The position numbers and the translations under genes are program-made. Below, one piece after another: positions 1 through 8,400 of a DNA stretch of 64,000 nucleotides. A model generated the notes under the pieces. It had not been told where the DNA came from and did not search any database. It saw nothing but the letters and a program-made list of their open reading frames with translations. The stretch is from Hyphomicrobium sp. 99. Lineage in GTDB: Bacteria > Pseudomonadota > Alphaproteobacteria > Rhizobiales > Hyphomicrobiaceae. The first letter of the stretch is position 1. Every line of letters begins with the position of its first letter. Location: contig NZ_KQ031382.1 of NCBI RefSeq assembly GCF_000384335.2, positions 2,615,545-2,679,544 on the forward strand, in the 5' to 3' direction.

Positions 1-469
1 GCACTACCAAGCACGGATACGTCTTCCTCGTCAGAACGGCCAAGGCAAGCCAAGGCCATGCCTGCCCCCAGCAATGCATTTGCCGGGCCGCGAGGGTGCG
101 ACATGGGAGTCTTCGCGACACCCGACGAAATGACCTGACCCCGCCTGCAAGTTGCAGAGGCGCTCTCGCACAGCAAATCATCCGAAAAACTTGAGATTTG
201 CCCGCCTCCGCCGGGCCGACGGTGCAAACCCGATCCCCGCTCGCCGAGAGATGCGGACGATCCTCACGTCTGCCCGGACGGCCCATGAACCGTTCCAAAC
301 CCTGCGGCACTCAACGTGCAATATCGGGACGATCGTCGACAAAAATGAAACAAATCGGTGCGGCGGCCAGCGCGGCCTCTTCCATTAAGGGCTCCGTGCC
401 GCCTGTCTACCGCGAGGCATAGGACTTGCTCCGGCTCTGGCACGCGACAGCTGGATCAGAGAAGTCAAA
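1..469. other. No gene supported
   Basis: Short open frames run through this stretch on both strands, but none has a convincing ribosome binding site, recognisable domain or coherent composition. A minus-strand frame opening near 84 runs off the window start and could be the beginning of a gene outside the window, but there is too little of it to judge. Confidence 0.4.
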
Positions 470-1315
470 GTGCAACAGAAAAATACCGCCGCGCTCGCAT
501 TGGCGGACCTGGAGTTACCCAACGCCACGCAAGAGCCGATCCCAGCCCTCGCCTACGTCGGCGGTTGGCCGATCAACACCGCGGATATGCAAACGGCGAT
601 CTCACGGATCATCGGCCGGGCCAAGGCACGAGAAGCCTTCACGGTTTTTACGTTGAACCTCGACCACCTCGTAAAACTTAGGAGCGACGAGCCGTTTCGC
701 CGTGCTTACCGCAAGGCCGACATCGTCACGGCGGATGGCGCTCCTGTCGCCTGGCTCGCACGCTTGCAGGATCAAAGCGTCGTCCGCGCAACCGGTTCCG
801 ACATGCTTCTACCTATGCTTGACGCCGCCGCGGACGCCCGCCTGCCCGTTTTTCTTTTCGGATCTACGGAAGAGGTGCTGACGAAAGCCGCGCACGAAAT
901 TGGCAACGTCACCGATGGCCTTCTGAAGATCGCGGGAGTGCTGTCGCCGTCTCGCTCGTTTGATCCCGAAGGACCGGAGGCGGACCGCGCCATCGAGACC
1001 ATCAAGCGGTCGGGAGCCCGTATCTGCATCGTCGCCCTCGGCGCACCGAAGCAGGAAATATTTGCCGAGCACGCCCGCGCGCGGGGCCTCCGCTGCGGAA
1101 TGATCTGCTCGGGAGCGTCACTCGATTTCCTTGCCGGCGCTCAGATAAGGGCGCCCGGACTTTTCAGAAAACTCGGCCTTGAATGGCTGTGGCGCCTGGC
1201 AACGAACCCTCGCCGCCTTGCAAAGCGATATGCCGAATGCGCAATCACCCTCGCCCGTCTCCTCATCGCCGAAGTGGCGAGACGACACCTTCCGCAGCCA
1301 GAATCCCGGGCATGA
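470..1315 (+). CDS. WecG/TagA/CpsF-family glycosyltransferase
   Basis: This 281-residue protein belongs to the WecG/TagA/CpsF family. These are membrane-associated GT26-type enzymes that transfer a sugar, often N-acetylmannosamine or a uronate derivative, to a lipid-linked intermediate in exopolysaccharide, teichoic acid or enterobacterial common antigen synthesis. The family signatures are visible: TADGAPVAW near residue 86, GAPKQE near 191, and the C-terminal RAP...GLEWLWRL...P.R..KRY block. The length is normal for the family. The start is a GTG, chosen because no in-frame ATG occurs before residue 40, which would cut the conserved N-terminus. The upstream AGAGAAG is only a weak ribosome binding site. 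No other polysaccharide genes are adjacent, so the acceptor cannot be inferred. Confidence 0.88.
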   Translation: MQQKNTAALALADLELPNATQEPIPALAYVGGWPINTADMQTAISRIIGRAKAREAFTVFTLNLDHLVKLRSDEPFRRAYRKADIVTADGAPVAWLARLQDQSVVRATGSDMLLPMLDAAADARLPVFLFGSTEEVLTKAAHEIGNVTDGLLKIAGVLSPSRSFDPEGPEADRAIETIKRSGARICIVALGAPKQEIFAEHARARGLRCGMICSGASLDFLAGAQIRAPGLFRKLGLEWLWRLATNPRRLAKRYAECAITLARLLIAEVARRHLPQPESRA

Positions 1316-1342
1316 TTTGCCGGAGCATCATTTAATCGAAAA

Positions 1343-1621
1343 TCAGTTCTGCCAAAGATCCGACAACGGCGGATGACGACTGTCGCCGCGACGGTTTCGC
1401 GGCCGGACATACATGATGGCCGCCGTTGGACACTCGGCCTTCAGTTTGAGCGCGGCCACGAGCGCATCGTCACCGTCGATTAGGACATGCCCCAGTCGTC
1501 CCTCGGACTTGAAACCCACGGCGAACTGCATGGCCTTGATCTCCTCTAGTCGACGTGACTGTACCACGTCTGGAGGAGCCTTCGCACTGTCGCTCTGCGC
1601 TGGCGGCGCGGCCAGGCGCAA
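1343..1621 (-). CDS. Small conserved-looking hypothetical protein
   Basis: A 92-residue protein of unknown function. The central stretch (about residues 30-70) has alternating hydrophobic and charged residues (FAVGF, HVLIDGDDALVAALKL, AAIMYVRP) that could be a small alpha/beta fold. There is no signal peptide or membrane segment. It lies convergent to the glycosyltransferase gene. The start and even its coding status rest mainly on composition, and a later start is possible. Confidence 0.4.
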   Translation of the reverse strand: MRLAAPPAQSDSAKAPPDVVQSRRLEEIKAMQFAVGFKSEGRLGHVLIDGDDALVAALKLKAECPTAAIMYVRPRNRRGDSRHPPLSDLWQN

Positions 1622-1729
1622 AAGCTTGAATTCCTTCGGAAAGCTGGATCGCGCCTAGTCTGCGATCCCAAAGGGCAGCTTCCGTTGCCCCTTGGAATTC
1701 TTCATCGCTTGCAGGCCCGCGGGTGCGCG

Positions 1730-2459
1730 CTACTTCAGCGAAGCAGCACGCTCGCTCGCTGTCCCGAGCTTGAACGTCAATCGCGCCCTGACAATATCCA
1801 GGTCCGGATCAATGGTGCGACTCTCAATGGTGATGTGATCGACACTGTCGAAATCGATGTGCTGATACTCGACGCCGAGAATGATGTTTTGGGTCACACC
1901 CCAATCGAGCCCGCCGCCGATGTAGAAACCATCGTGGGTCGCTTTCGAAGCGTCATAAACTAGGCCCGTCTCTTTCTCTTGAGCTTGAGTGGTCACGCGG
2001 CCGTTGGCATAGCCGCCGGTCGCATAGAGAAGAACGTTGTTCCACGCGAAGCCCACACGCGGCCCGACTTCCCAGACACCTCGCAATTGAGCCTTGCAAC
2101 TGAAATCGTTCGGGCAATCGGCCTTACTCCCCGATACCATGAAAAATATAATTGCCCTCAAGACCCGCAACGAGGCGGCCCCACTGACGTTGATATCCAA
2201 TGTGGGCGCCACCGAGAACGCCGCTATAGCTCTTTGGGTTCGGATTGGTTGGATTACCCCCATCGTCATACACCCAACCGACATCTCCCCACCCGCCGCC
2301 AACGCTGCCACCCAAGTAGGCTCCCGACCAGTCATAGTTTGCAGTGCCTGATGCGACTGGTGTCGAAAAGCCACCTGCAGCCGCCGGCGTTACCCATGGG
2401 AGCGTGACGGAAACAACAGCTGCAACGAACACCGAAGCAGCTGAAACGATCTTGTACAT
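1730..2459 (-). pseudogene. Frameshifted Omp25/Omp31-type outer membrane beta-barrel protein
   Basis: Two overlapping minus-strand frames together make one protein of the alphaproteobacterial Omp25/Omp31 porin-like family. The first frame starts at ATG 2459 behind a GAGAAAG site. It carries a signal peptide (about 30 residues ending in AAAGG) and the N-terminal strands with W-S-G-A-Y-L-G and LVAGLEGNY, then stops at about 2124. The rest (SKADCPND, VGPRVGFAWNN, LLYATGGYANGRV, and a terminal strand ending ARLTFKLG) continues in another frame from about 2150 to 1730. The break lies in the stretch around 2126-2150. Either the gene is inactivated by a one-base indel or there is a sequence error. 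Both halves keep good beta-barrel periodicity, so any inactivation would be recent. Confidence 0.75.
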
Positions 2460-2690
2460 ATTCTTTCTCAATCCCCTGAGCATTTGGCCCGGATTGAACA
2501 CGATTCAAATGATTCGTGAAGATGGAGGATCAAGGCTCGCCACCGTCATATGTGCGTCCCCATGTAGGCGCGCGAAACGTAGACGATCGAAGCTCGAACG
2601 ATTAGCTAACGGGCCAGGTTCAAAACGGAACCTGACCTAACTCGGCGCGTTAATGCGCGGTTGGTTATTTCAAAACCGGGAGGATAACTT

Positions 2691-2975
2691 TTGGGTATAA
2701 AAAGCATCGCACTGTGCGCCGTAGCTGTGTCGATCATTTCGGCATCGTCTGCTTCGGCAATCACAGTGGGCGCGCCTGCGCATGACGCAGCGTCAACTGC
2801 GATCCAGCAAATCGATTACAGGAACGATCACCGGAACGATCGCGGTAGGAAGCCGAATTTCCACAAGCGGCACGACAGACGTCCGCCCAATGGCTGGCAT
2901 CGCTATGATCGCCGCCCCGGTGACTGGGGCCGTCGCGGTTGCATGGCAATCGGCCCGGTCTGGTGGTGCCCGTAA
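2691..2975 (+). CDS. Small secreted basic protein
   Basis: A 94-residue protein with a clear signal peptide (residues 1-23, ending SASSASA) followed by a His/Arg/Asp-rich mature part with DHRNDR, KRHDRRPP and a Cys-containing WW tail (GCMAIGPVWWCP). The start is TTG, chosen because a strong GGGAGG sits 8-10 bases upstream and the signal peptide begins right there. Such basic, Trp-tailed periplasmic proteins are common in Hyphomicrobiales, but I know no function for them. A strong intrinsic terminator follows, so this is probably a one-gene transcript. Confidence 0.6.
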   Translation: MGIKSIALCAVAVSIISASSASAITVGAPAHDAASTAIQQIDYRNDHRNDRGRKPNFHKRHDRRPPNGWHRYDRRPGDWGRRGCMAIGPVWWCP

Positions 2976-3000
2976 CAGGCCGCTTCTAATTGGAAGCCAT

Positions 3001-3033
3001 AAGAAGCAGAGAGCAATCTCTGCTTCTTTTTTT
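3001..3033 (+). terminator. Intrinsic terminator after the small secreted protein gene
   Basis: A perfect 12-bp stem (AAGAAGCAGAGA paired with TCTCTGCTTCTT) with a GCAA loop runs into a tract of nine Ts. It lies 25 bases after the stop codon at 2975. The arms are A/T-rich at the base, so it could also work on the minus strand, but no minus-strand gene ends here. Confidence 0.85.
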
Positions 3034-3201
3034 GACTGGAATACTCCATCTTCCGAGATGGCGGCAGCACCGCTTGCACACCACCCGCCGCGTCTTGTAT
3101 CAAGCGCTTGGCGCGTGAGCTGGTGACACCTGACAAATTGCGCAGCAAAAACGTTGGACTCTTCGGGGTCAACGACGTAAATCACTGATTTCCTTCGGCA
3201 A

Positions 3202-3276
3202 GCCGGCTTAGCACAGTGGTAGTGCACCTGATTTGTAATCAGGGGGTCGTAGGTTCAAATCCTACAGCCGGCACCA
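3202..3276 (+). tRNA. tRNA-Thr(TGT)
   Basis: A complete 75-base cloverleaf: acceptor GCCGGCT pairs with AGCCGGC, followed by discriminator A and an encoded CCA. The anticodon stem CCTGA/TCAGG encloses TTTGTAA, giving anticodon TGT (threonine, ACA codons). The T arm contains the standard GGTTCAAATCC. Confidence 0.96.
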
Positions 3277-3427
3277 ATTGAGATTAGGCACTTGGTGCCA
3301 CTCTGAAATCTCATTCTGACCCTCCTGCAGAAAGCCTGGCTGGTCACCGAGCCGAGCAGTAACATCCCGGCGGGGAGCCTTGGGGGACCGCAGCAACGTC
3401 GCGCAATCTTCTTCCGGGAAGCGTCTC

Positions 3428-3805
3428 ATGACCCGAGCACCATTTCCCCCTTCTCATCTGCGATTGAAACGCGCCTACGAACCGGCCGCCACCGACGACG
3501 GCGTACGGATACTGGTCGATCGGCTTTGGCCCCGCGGGGTGAGCAAAGAGAAGGCTGCACTCGATGAGTGGGAGAAAGACATCGCGCCGAGCACCGAGCT
3601 GCGGCAATGGTTCGGCCACGATCCGGCGCGCTGGCCGGAGTTCAAGCGCCGCTATCGCGACGAACTTCGGCAACACACCGACATCCTGAAGCGCATTCGC
3701 GCGCTGACCAAGACGCATACGGTCACCCTCGTCTACAGCGCTCATGACGAGGAACACAACGATGCCGTCGTCCTAAAGGACGTCCTGTTGAAAAAGCGGG
3801 AATAA
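3428..3805 (+). CDS. DUF488 (YeaO-like) family protein
   Basis: A 125-residue DUF488/YeaO-type protein. The family hallmarks are RAYEP near the N-terminus, DGVRILVDRLWPRGVSKEKA, the W-x-K-D-I-A-P-S-x-x-L-R-x-W-F-x-H block, and the C-terminal TLVYSAHDEEHNDAVVLK. The family is small, cytosolic and of unknown biochemical role. The ATG at 3428 fits the family length and has CGGGAAG upstream; the longer frame upstream lacks conserved residues. It stands alone between tRNA-Thr and the uracil-DNA glycosylase family gene. Confidence 0.85.
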   Translation: MTRAPFPPSHLRLKRAYEPAATDDGVRILVDRLWPRGVSKEKAALDEWEKDIAPSTELRQWFGHDPARWPEFKRRYRDELRQHTDILKRIRALTKTHTVTLVYSAHDEEHNDAVVLKDVLLKKRE

Positions 3806-3866
3806 AAAATTCGACGATCTCACATCGAACCCTCGGATACATCGCACGAAGGGTTAGGATAGAAGT

Positions 3867-4532
3867 ATGCCCTCGAGAACGATTGTCCAGGCCAAGATCT
3901 CGACGCCGAACAACACAAACGCCCTCGATGCGTTGGTGAGATCTATCCGCGCGTGCCGGGTCTGCCGAGACGATCCCCGCTATGGCAAGCCATTGGACCA
4001 CGCGCCGCGGCCAATCCTTCAAGTCTCGGAGACGGCGCGCATCTGCATCGCCAGCCAGGCGCCTGGGACCCGCGCACATAAATCGGGCCGCCCGTTCGAC
4101 GATCCGTCGGGAATCCGGTTGAGGCAGTGGCTAGGCCTCGATGAGGCTGCGTTCTACGATTCCCGCAACGTGGCGATCGTCCCAATGGGTTTCTGCTTTC
4201 CGGGATTGACGCCCGGCGGCAGTGACCTGCCACCCCGCCGGGAGTGTGCGGAGATCTGGCAAACAAAGTTGTTTACTCACCTGCCGAATGTGAAGCTGCT
4301 CTTGATTATCGGCAGCCACGCGCAACGTTGGCATTTCGGACCGGACGCCGCGCAGCAGGGCGTCAATAAGATGGTGCAGCGATGGCGCGAGGTTTACGAC
4401 GCCGATTTATCGTTGCGGAGATTTCCGCTGCCCCATCCGTCGTGGCACAACAACAGATGGCTTCAACGCAATCCATGGTTCGAGACCGACCTGCTTCCGG
4501 TACTGCGCGCAGATGTCCGCCGGCTGTCCTGA
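3867..4532 (+). CDS. Uracil-DNA glycosylase family protein
   Basis: A 221-residue member of the uracil-DNA glycosylase superfamily, which removes uracil or related deaminated bases from DNA. Visible features are a CRVC pair near residue 31 (a possible half of a cluster-binding set), the active-site-like motif SQAPGTRAHKSGRPFDDPSG, and the second motif HPSWHNN near the C-terminus. These fit the IPR005122-type subgroup found in proteobacteria ('uracil-DNA glycosylase-like'), which has not been widely characterised. The ATG start gives the full N-terminus. It sits 61 bases after the DUF488 gene and may be co-transcribed with it. Confidence 0.82.
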   Translation: MPSRTIVQAKISTPNNTNALDALVRSIRACRVCRDDPRYGKPLDHAPRPILQVSETARICIASQAPGTRAHKSGRPFDDPSGIRLRQWLGLDEAAFYDSRNVAIVPMGFCFPGLTPGGSDLPPRRECAEIWQTKLFTHLPNVKLLLIIGSHAQRWHFGPDAAQQGVNKMVQRWREVYDADLSLRRFPLPHPSWHNNRWLQRNPWFETDLLPVLRADVRRLS

Positions 4533-4576
4533 TTGAGAGCCGGCGGAAAACGGCGCCTCGCGGCCATCGTGCCAGG

Positions 4577-4834
4577 TTACTTGGTCACCAGGCCTTTCTT
4601 GCAGCCGGCCTTAAACTCTTCCCAGTTGATCGCCCCGTCGTGGTCGACATCGACCTGGTCGAAACTCGCGATGAAGGGTTTTGCCTTGTCGGGCTTGAGG
4701 TCAGCACCTCCCGCTTCCTTCCAAGCAGCCGCACAATCGTCATCGTTTAAGGGTGTGGCCGGGTTGGCTTGTGCGTTAACGGCAACAGCAAAGGGCAACA
4801 AGGCCAATGACCAAATGATAAGGGATCTACGCAT
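4577..4834 (-). CDS. Periplasmic single-EF-hand protein
   Basis: An 85-residue exported protein: signal peptide (residues 1-23), two cysteines, and near the C-terminus one canonical EF-hand loop, DVDHDGAINWEEF, with Asp at positions 1, 3 and 5, Gly at 6, Ile at 8 and Glu at 12. It should bind calcium or a similar ion in the periplasm. In a methylotroph a lanthanide role is conceivable, but the loop lacks the Pro at position 2 typical of lanmodulin and there is only one loop. It is isolated, followed on the minus strand by the gap before the DMFase-like gene. Confidence 0.75.
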   Translation of the reverse strand: MRRSLIIWSLALLPFAVAVNAQANPATPLNDDDCAAAWKEAGGADLKPDKAKPFIASFDQVDVDHDGAINWEEFKAGCKKGLVTK

Positions 4835-5126
4835 GAAACTCTCCTACCCAGACGAGCACGCCTGAAATCATCTCAGGCGCTTATCCCGCGAGTAGAGGAC
4901 GAGAAGCGATCGCGCATTAGCGTCGTCCAATTGTGATTGCCGTTTTCAAAGAACGGGGCAAACGAATTGGGGCAAATTGTAAGTGTTGGAGTCTCCGTTA
5001 GGCGCACACTCGTTTTGAATCGTCGCACGATCACTCGGAACAGCGGCTGCAACGCACACAGCAAACCTAATTTGCATGCCGCGTTGTAGATTCAATCCTG
5101 CGACCGCCAATTATAAACGGTCGGCC
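4835..5126. other. Intergenic region, nothing recognised
   Basis: No supported gene, RNA or repeat is visible. It holds the promoter of the EF-hand gene and the 3' flank of the DMFase-like gene. Confidence 0.4.
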
Positions 5127-6671
5127 CTAGCTTGAATAACGCCTTGCTCCGAAGCGCGTGAGGACATTGTGCGTAATCTGAGCGGCCGCATCGTTCAGCC
5201 GTGATGTGCGAAGCTCAGGCACATTGAAATCGTCGAGCCCCCAGCACCACTGAATGCTCCCGGTCGCAAAAACCTGCCCTCCCGATGGAACGGCGTACGT
5301 CGCCATGTTTGCGACAACACTTCGCTTCGGATCATAGAGGTTTTGAGCTGGAGAGGTCGCCAGGACAACGAGACCCTCGGGAGCGTGACTTGTCACGCCG
5401 TCGACCTCATAGCCAAGAAGCCCTACGAGCTCGGAGCCTTCACGAAGACCCGTATTTTCAAACGCCCAATGACTCGGATTTGTGATGACGATATTGCCAT
5501 CAACCGGATCCATCAAATACGAGATCCCGATGAGCTTGTCCTCGGGTTGCGAAACAGGCGCCTCCCGCCAGTTGGTTGTGGCCAAATGGTCATTCGACGG
5601 ATCGCCATCGATGAGAACGGGGTCCGACGCAGCAGCGCTTTCCTTATAGATTGCCAGAAAACGGCAAGGACGGCCCTTGCGATCCTTCTCTTGTCTCACC
5701 TGCCAATAGACGGCATTAGCGCCGGAGAAAATTAGGCATGTACCGTTGGACAAAGCCTTCTCGATATTCGTTCGGCTTTCCAACGACCAATACTCGTCGT
5801 GCGCGCCCGCGATAAAGACGCGACGCCGCGAAACCGCGTCCGGCAAATTATGGCTATCGACATTGGTGATGTAAGTGACGTAGTAGCCCTCTCGCTCAAG
5901 CCAGCGAACCGTATTGTAATCCCACCCCGCGCTCGAGATTGGATACCCTTCACGCACCGGCTGCACATTCGACAGGAACTCACCAGCACCCATACCCAAA
6001 GCTGCAGCGGCCGGATTGGTGCTGCGGGCATAGGGTCTGTTGAAGGACACCACGACCGCGGGACGGCCCGCCGAAGAACCCCACGGCAATTCACCGCCGC
6101 TTCCCCACTCGTAGCCCGACTTGCCGCCCCAGAAATTATAGACTTGGTACGTGTTCACCGGAAGCTGATAGACAATATCGGCGTTGTCGTTGTCCTTTCT
6201 CACGACAAAAATAATATACGATTGGCGACGAAAAGTAATCTCCTCCAATTTGGCGAGATAGACTCCCGAAAGCCAATTAGACCGAACATCCAATTTGAAT
6301 GGTTCCTGCCAATCGCAATCGACCAGGCCCGTATCAGGATCCGGCGCGGGGATGCTTTGGCGGACACCACGCGCGGAGACCGGCCCCCAAACTTGTCGAG
6401 CACCGCGACCATCGTACCAGCCCATGCGAAAAATTTCGATCGCGTATGAAGGCGCCTCAGTGTTCACGTAGAACTGGATCGTCTCACCGGCTGAAACGCT
6501 GCACGCTGAAGCATATCCCTCGATCTCACGCTCCAAAGCGGGTCTGGTCAATTTCCATCGCTTCGTGCCGCGGCGGAGATTTTCATACAAAATCGGATTA
6601 GACTTCCCGGAGAGAAAGAGCCGCACCCGCGAAAGCAGGCGACGCACCGGGGCAGGAACATGAATATCCAT
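5127..6671 (-). CDS. Protein similar to the N,N-dimethylformamidase large subunit C-terminal part
   Basis: A 514-residue protein matching the domain found in the large (beta) subunit of N,N-dimethylformamidase. The signatures are an N-terminal beta-sandwich-like part (QFYVNTEAPSYAIEIFRMGWYDGRGAR, about residues 65-95) and the catalytic-like half with LPVNTYQVYNFWGGKSGYEW, GWDYNTVRWLEREGYYVTY, GAHDEYWS and SGANAVYWQVR. In true DMFase, two Tyr and one Glu bind a mononuclear iron; the DEYWS region is the likely equivalent here. No small-subunit gene is adjacent and the protein is shorter than the DMFase large subunit (about 760 residues). Substrate is therefore unknown, and many such proteins lie near polysaccharide genes. 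ATG 6671 is preferred over the upstream TTG. Confidence 0.78.
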   Translation of the reverse strand: MDIHVPAPVRRLLSRVRLFLSGKSNPILYENLRRGTKRWKLTRPALEREIEGYASACSVSAGETIQFYVNTEAPSYAIEIFRMGWYDGRGARQVWGPVSARGVRQSIPAPDPDTGLVDCDWQEPFKLDVRSNWLSGVYLAKLEEITFRRQSYIIFVVRKDNDNADIVYQLPVNTYQVYNFWGGKSGYEWGSGGELPWGSSAGRPAVVVSFNRPYARSTNPAAAALGMGAGEFLSNVQPVREGYPISSAGWDYNTVRWLEREGYYVTYITNVDSHNLPDAVSRRRVFIAGAHDEYWSLESRTNIEKALSNGTCLIFSGANAVYWQVRQEKDRKGRPCRFLAIYKESAAASDPVLIDGDPSNDHLATTNWREAPVSQPEDKLIGISYLMDPVDGNIVITNPSHWAFENTGLREGSELVGLLGYEVDGVTSHAPEGLVVLATSPAQNLYDPKRSVVANMATYAVPSGGQVFATGSIQWCWGLDDFNVPELRTSRLNDAAAQITHNVLTRFGARRYSS

Positions 6672-6889
6672 CAGCAATAACTTTCATGAGAAATGATATA
6701 TTCAAAAAAGGTATTTCGAAGAACGCCGGAAGATCAGCAAAACCGATAGAATTTCACGCTATTCGCAAGCAAGGGGCCGCAGCATCAAATCCACGGCGGG
6801 CACAAATTATCGACAGAAATCAGCCTCGGTCGCGCGCCCGTCATTTCGTCCGCCGCATTTGCGAGCTTGAAAACTCAAGAAGTCCCTCA

Positions 6890-7336
6890 TTACGCGTCTC
6901 TGTTCGTCGCCCCTAAAAGCGCGAGCGTGTTTCGGTCAGGCCCGTTGCAGAATGTGTAGAGCGCCCGAGCGTAGATGCTATCGTGCCCTGTCACCGATGC
7001 GAACAGTGTCATCGACGAACGGAATTTCAGATTATCTGGCGAACCTAAAATATCGATCAGCGCTTTGTCTCTGTGATCGAGCATCAGCGCCGTGACCTGA
7101 GCCAGACGCGGACCGAGAACCGGATGGCTCACAAAGGCTCGCGCTTCTTCATAGCTTCCGATGCCGAACTTTTCCGACATCGCGCTCGAACCGAGACCGC
7201 GGAACTGCGGAAAGATGAACCACATCCAATGCGATCGCTTTTTGCCCGACGCGAGTTCGGTCACCACGCGCGCGAAAACGTCTGCCTGTGCATTGACGAA
7301 CCGCTCGAGATCGAAAGGATCCGCATGATCATGCAT
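6890..7336 (-). CDS. DUF1810 family protein
   Basis: A 148-residue DUF1810 protein (calpastatin-like annotation in some Rhizobiales). Family motifs seen: DPFDLERFVNAQ at the N-terminus, SHWMWFIFPQFRGLG, the S-x-x-Y-x-I-like AMSEKFGIGSYEEA, and the C-terminal FRSSMTLFASV. Start chosen at 7336 because AAGAGGAC lies 6-8 bases upstream and the family begins just before DPFDL; the longer frame to 7402 has no support. The biochemical function is unknown. It stands alone, in the same direction as the MBL/TetR pair. Confidence 0.85.
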   Translation of the reverse strand: MHDHADPFDLERFVNAQADVFARVVTELASGKKRSHWMWFIFPQFRGLGSSAMSEKFGIGSYEEARAFVSHPVLGPRLAQVTALMLDHRDKALIDILGSPDNLKFRSSMTLFASVTGHDSIYARALYTFCNGPDRNTLALLGATNRDA

Positions 7337-7476
7337 GATTGTCCTCTTGAGAACACTGACGGTTAAGCTCGGCCCGGCCCAGCGACCTAATGTTATTTGC
7401 ACAATCCGTGAAATCGCAGACTATTCATTCTCGCGAGCGACCGCTCCCAAAATCGCAACGTAATTCCTCGAGAACA

Positions 7477-8394
7477 TCAGTTATTGCTGACTTGCCTCCT
7501 GACTTTATCGACGTTCATTTTGTGCACCGCCTCATAGGGCTCGAAGTACGTGATCGAACCGCGGGCGAGAGGCTCCGCGAGTAAAGTCCGAAGAGGAAGA
7601 CGCGAGGAACGCTCGTCTGCCGCTGCAGCAAGCAGATGCTCGACGTAAATGCGCGTAGCATCGATCAAGCCAGTATCATAACCCGCGCCAGCAATACGCT
7701 CTGGCGAACCGTGGTTCGGCAAAATCCGCGAGAATTCCCACGTTGCAACCGCGGCGAGTCCGACTAGGTGCTCCTGAAGCCGCTCGGGCTCGTCAACATA
7801 AGTAACGGTATCTTCGAGCGTGTCCCCGGCGAGCAAAGTCCCGTCTTTCGGGAAATACATCGAGACACCATCGCGACTGTGAATGTCGAGCGGACGCAAT
7901 TCGATTTCGACATCACCGCATCTCAGCTCCAAGCCGCCCGAAAATGTCGTCGTCGGCATAACGAGCGGTGAGATTTCGGGTAAGCTATCCAGGGCGCCCG
8001 CTTCGATCGCGGCCCTCTTCTCTGAAAGCAACCGCGCGGTTTCCTCGCACGCAATGATCTCGCAGTCATCGAAGACCGCGTTCCCCGCAACGTGATCCAA
8101 GTGCCAGTGACTGAGCACCACGCGAATATCGCGAACCCCGCGAGCCTCGAGCGTCCGCCTGATGAACCGCGCATGAGCGAGAGATAAGTGCGTGTCGTAG
8201 ACAATCGCCGACGGCCCATCGACAACGGCGTAACTACAAATGCCAAGCGCATAGCCCCCGTCATCGAGCCAGTTTGGCTCGGGCGAATGATAGCGCCTGC
8301 CCGGCACACGTCCGTCATAAAAGCCCAGAAGATGGGGCCCGAGTTGAAGCACCCGCATCGTCAATGTTTCGTCCAACATCCGATCATCCACCAC
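7477..8394 (-). CDS. MBL-fold metallo-hydrolase
   Basis: A protein of up to 305 residues of the metallo-beta-lactamase fold. The zinc motif HWHLDHVAGN lies near residue 97, a second ligand region HSRDGVSMYFP near 172, LLAGDTLED near 188, and NHGSP near 227. These are the usual motifs for a dinuclear hydrolase such as a lactonase, thioesterase or arylsulfatase-like enzyme. It lies six bases after the TetR gene, so the two are almost certainly co-transcribed, and it probably belongs to the pathway that TetR controls. The start is uncertain: GTG 8394 is used, while ATG at 8379 or 8358 is possible. It may open a ring or cleave an ester/amide of the imported compound, but this is inference. Confidence 0.82.
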   Translation of the reverse strand: MVDDRMLDETLTMRVLQLGPHLLGFYDGRVPGRRYHSPEPNWLDDGGYALGICSYAVVDGPSAIVYDTHLSLAHARFIRRTLEARGVRDIRVVLSHWHLDHVAGNAVFDDCEIIACEETARLLSEKRAAIEAGALDSLPEISPLVMPTTTFSGGLELRCGDVEIELRPLDIHSRDGVSMYFPKDGTLLAGDTLEDTVTYVDEPERLQEHLVGLAAVATWEFSRILPNHGSPERIAGAGYDTGLIDATRIYVEHLLAAAADERSSRLPLRTLLAEPLARGSITYFEPYEAVHKMNVDKVRRQVSNN

Positions 8395-8400
8395 TGCGGC

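Noticed and set aside
152..681. Several short plus-strand frames at the window start
   Set aside because: They overlap one another and the glycosyltransferase start, with Arg-rich translations typical of shadows.
4577..4834. Lanmodulin-like lanthanide-binding protein
   Set aside because: Only one EF-hand loop, and it lacks the Pro at loop position 2 that marks lanmodulin. Kept as a plain EF-hand protein.
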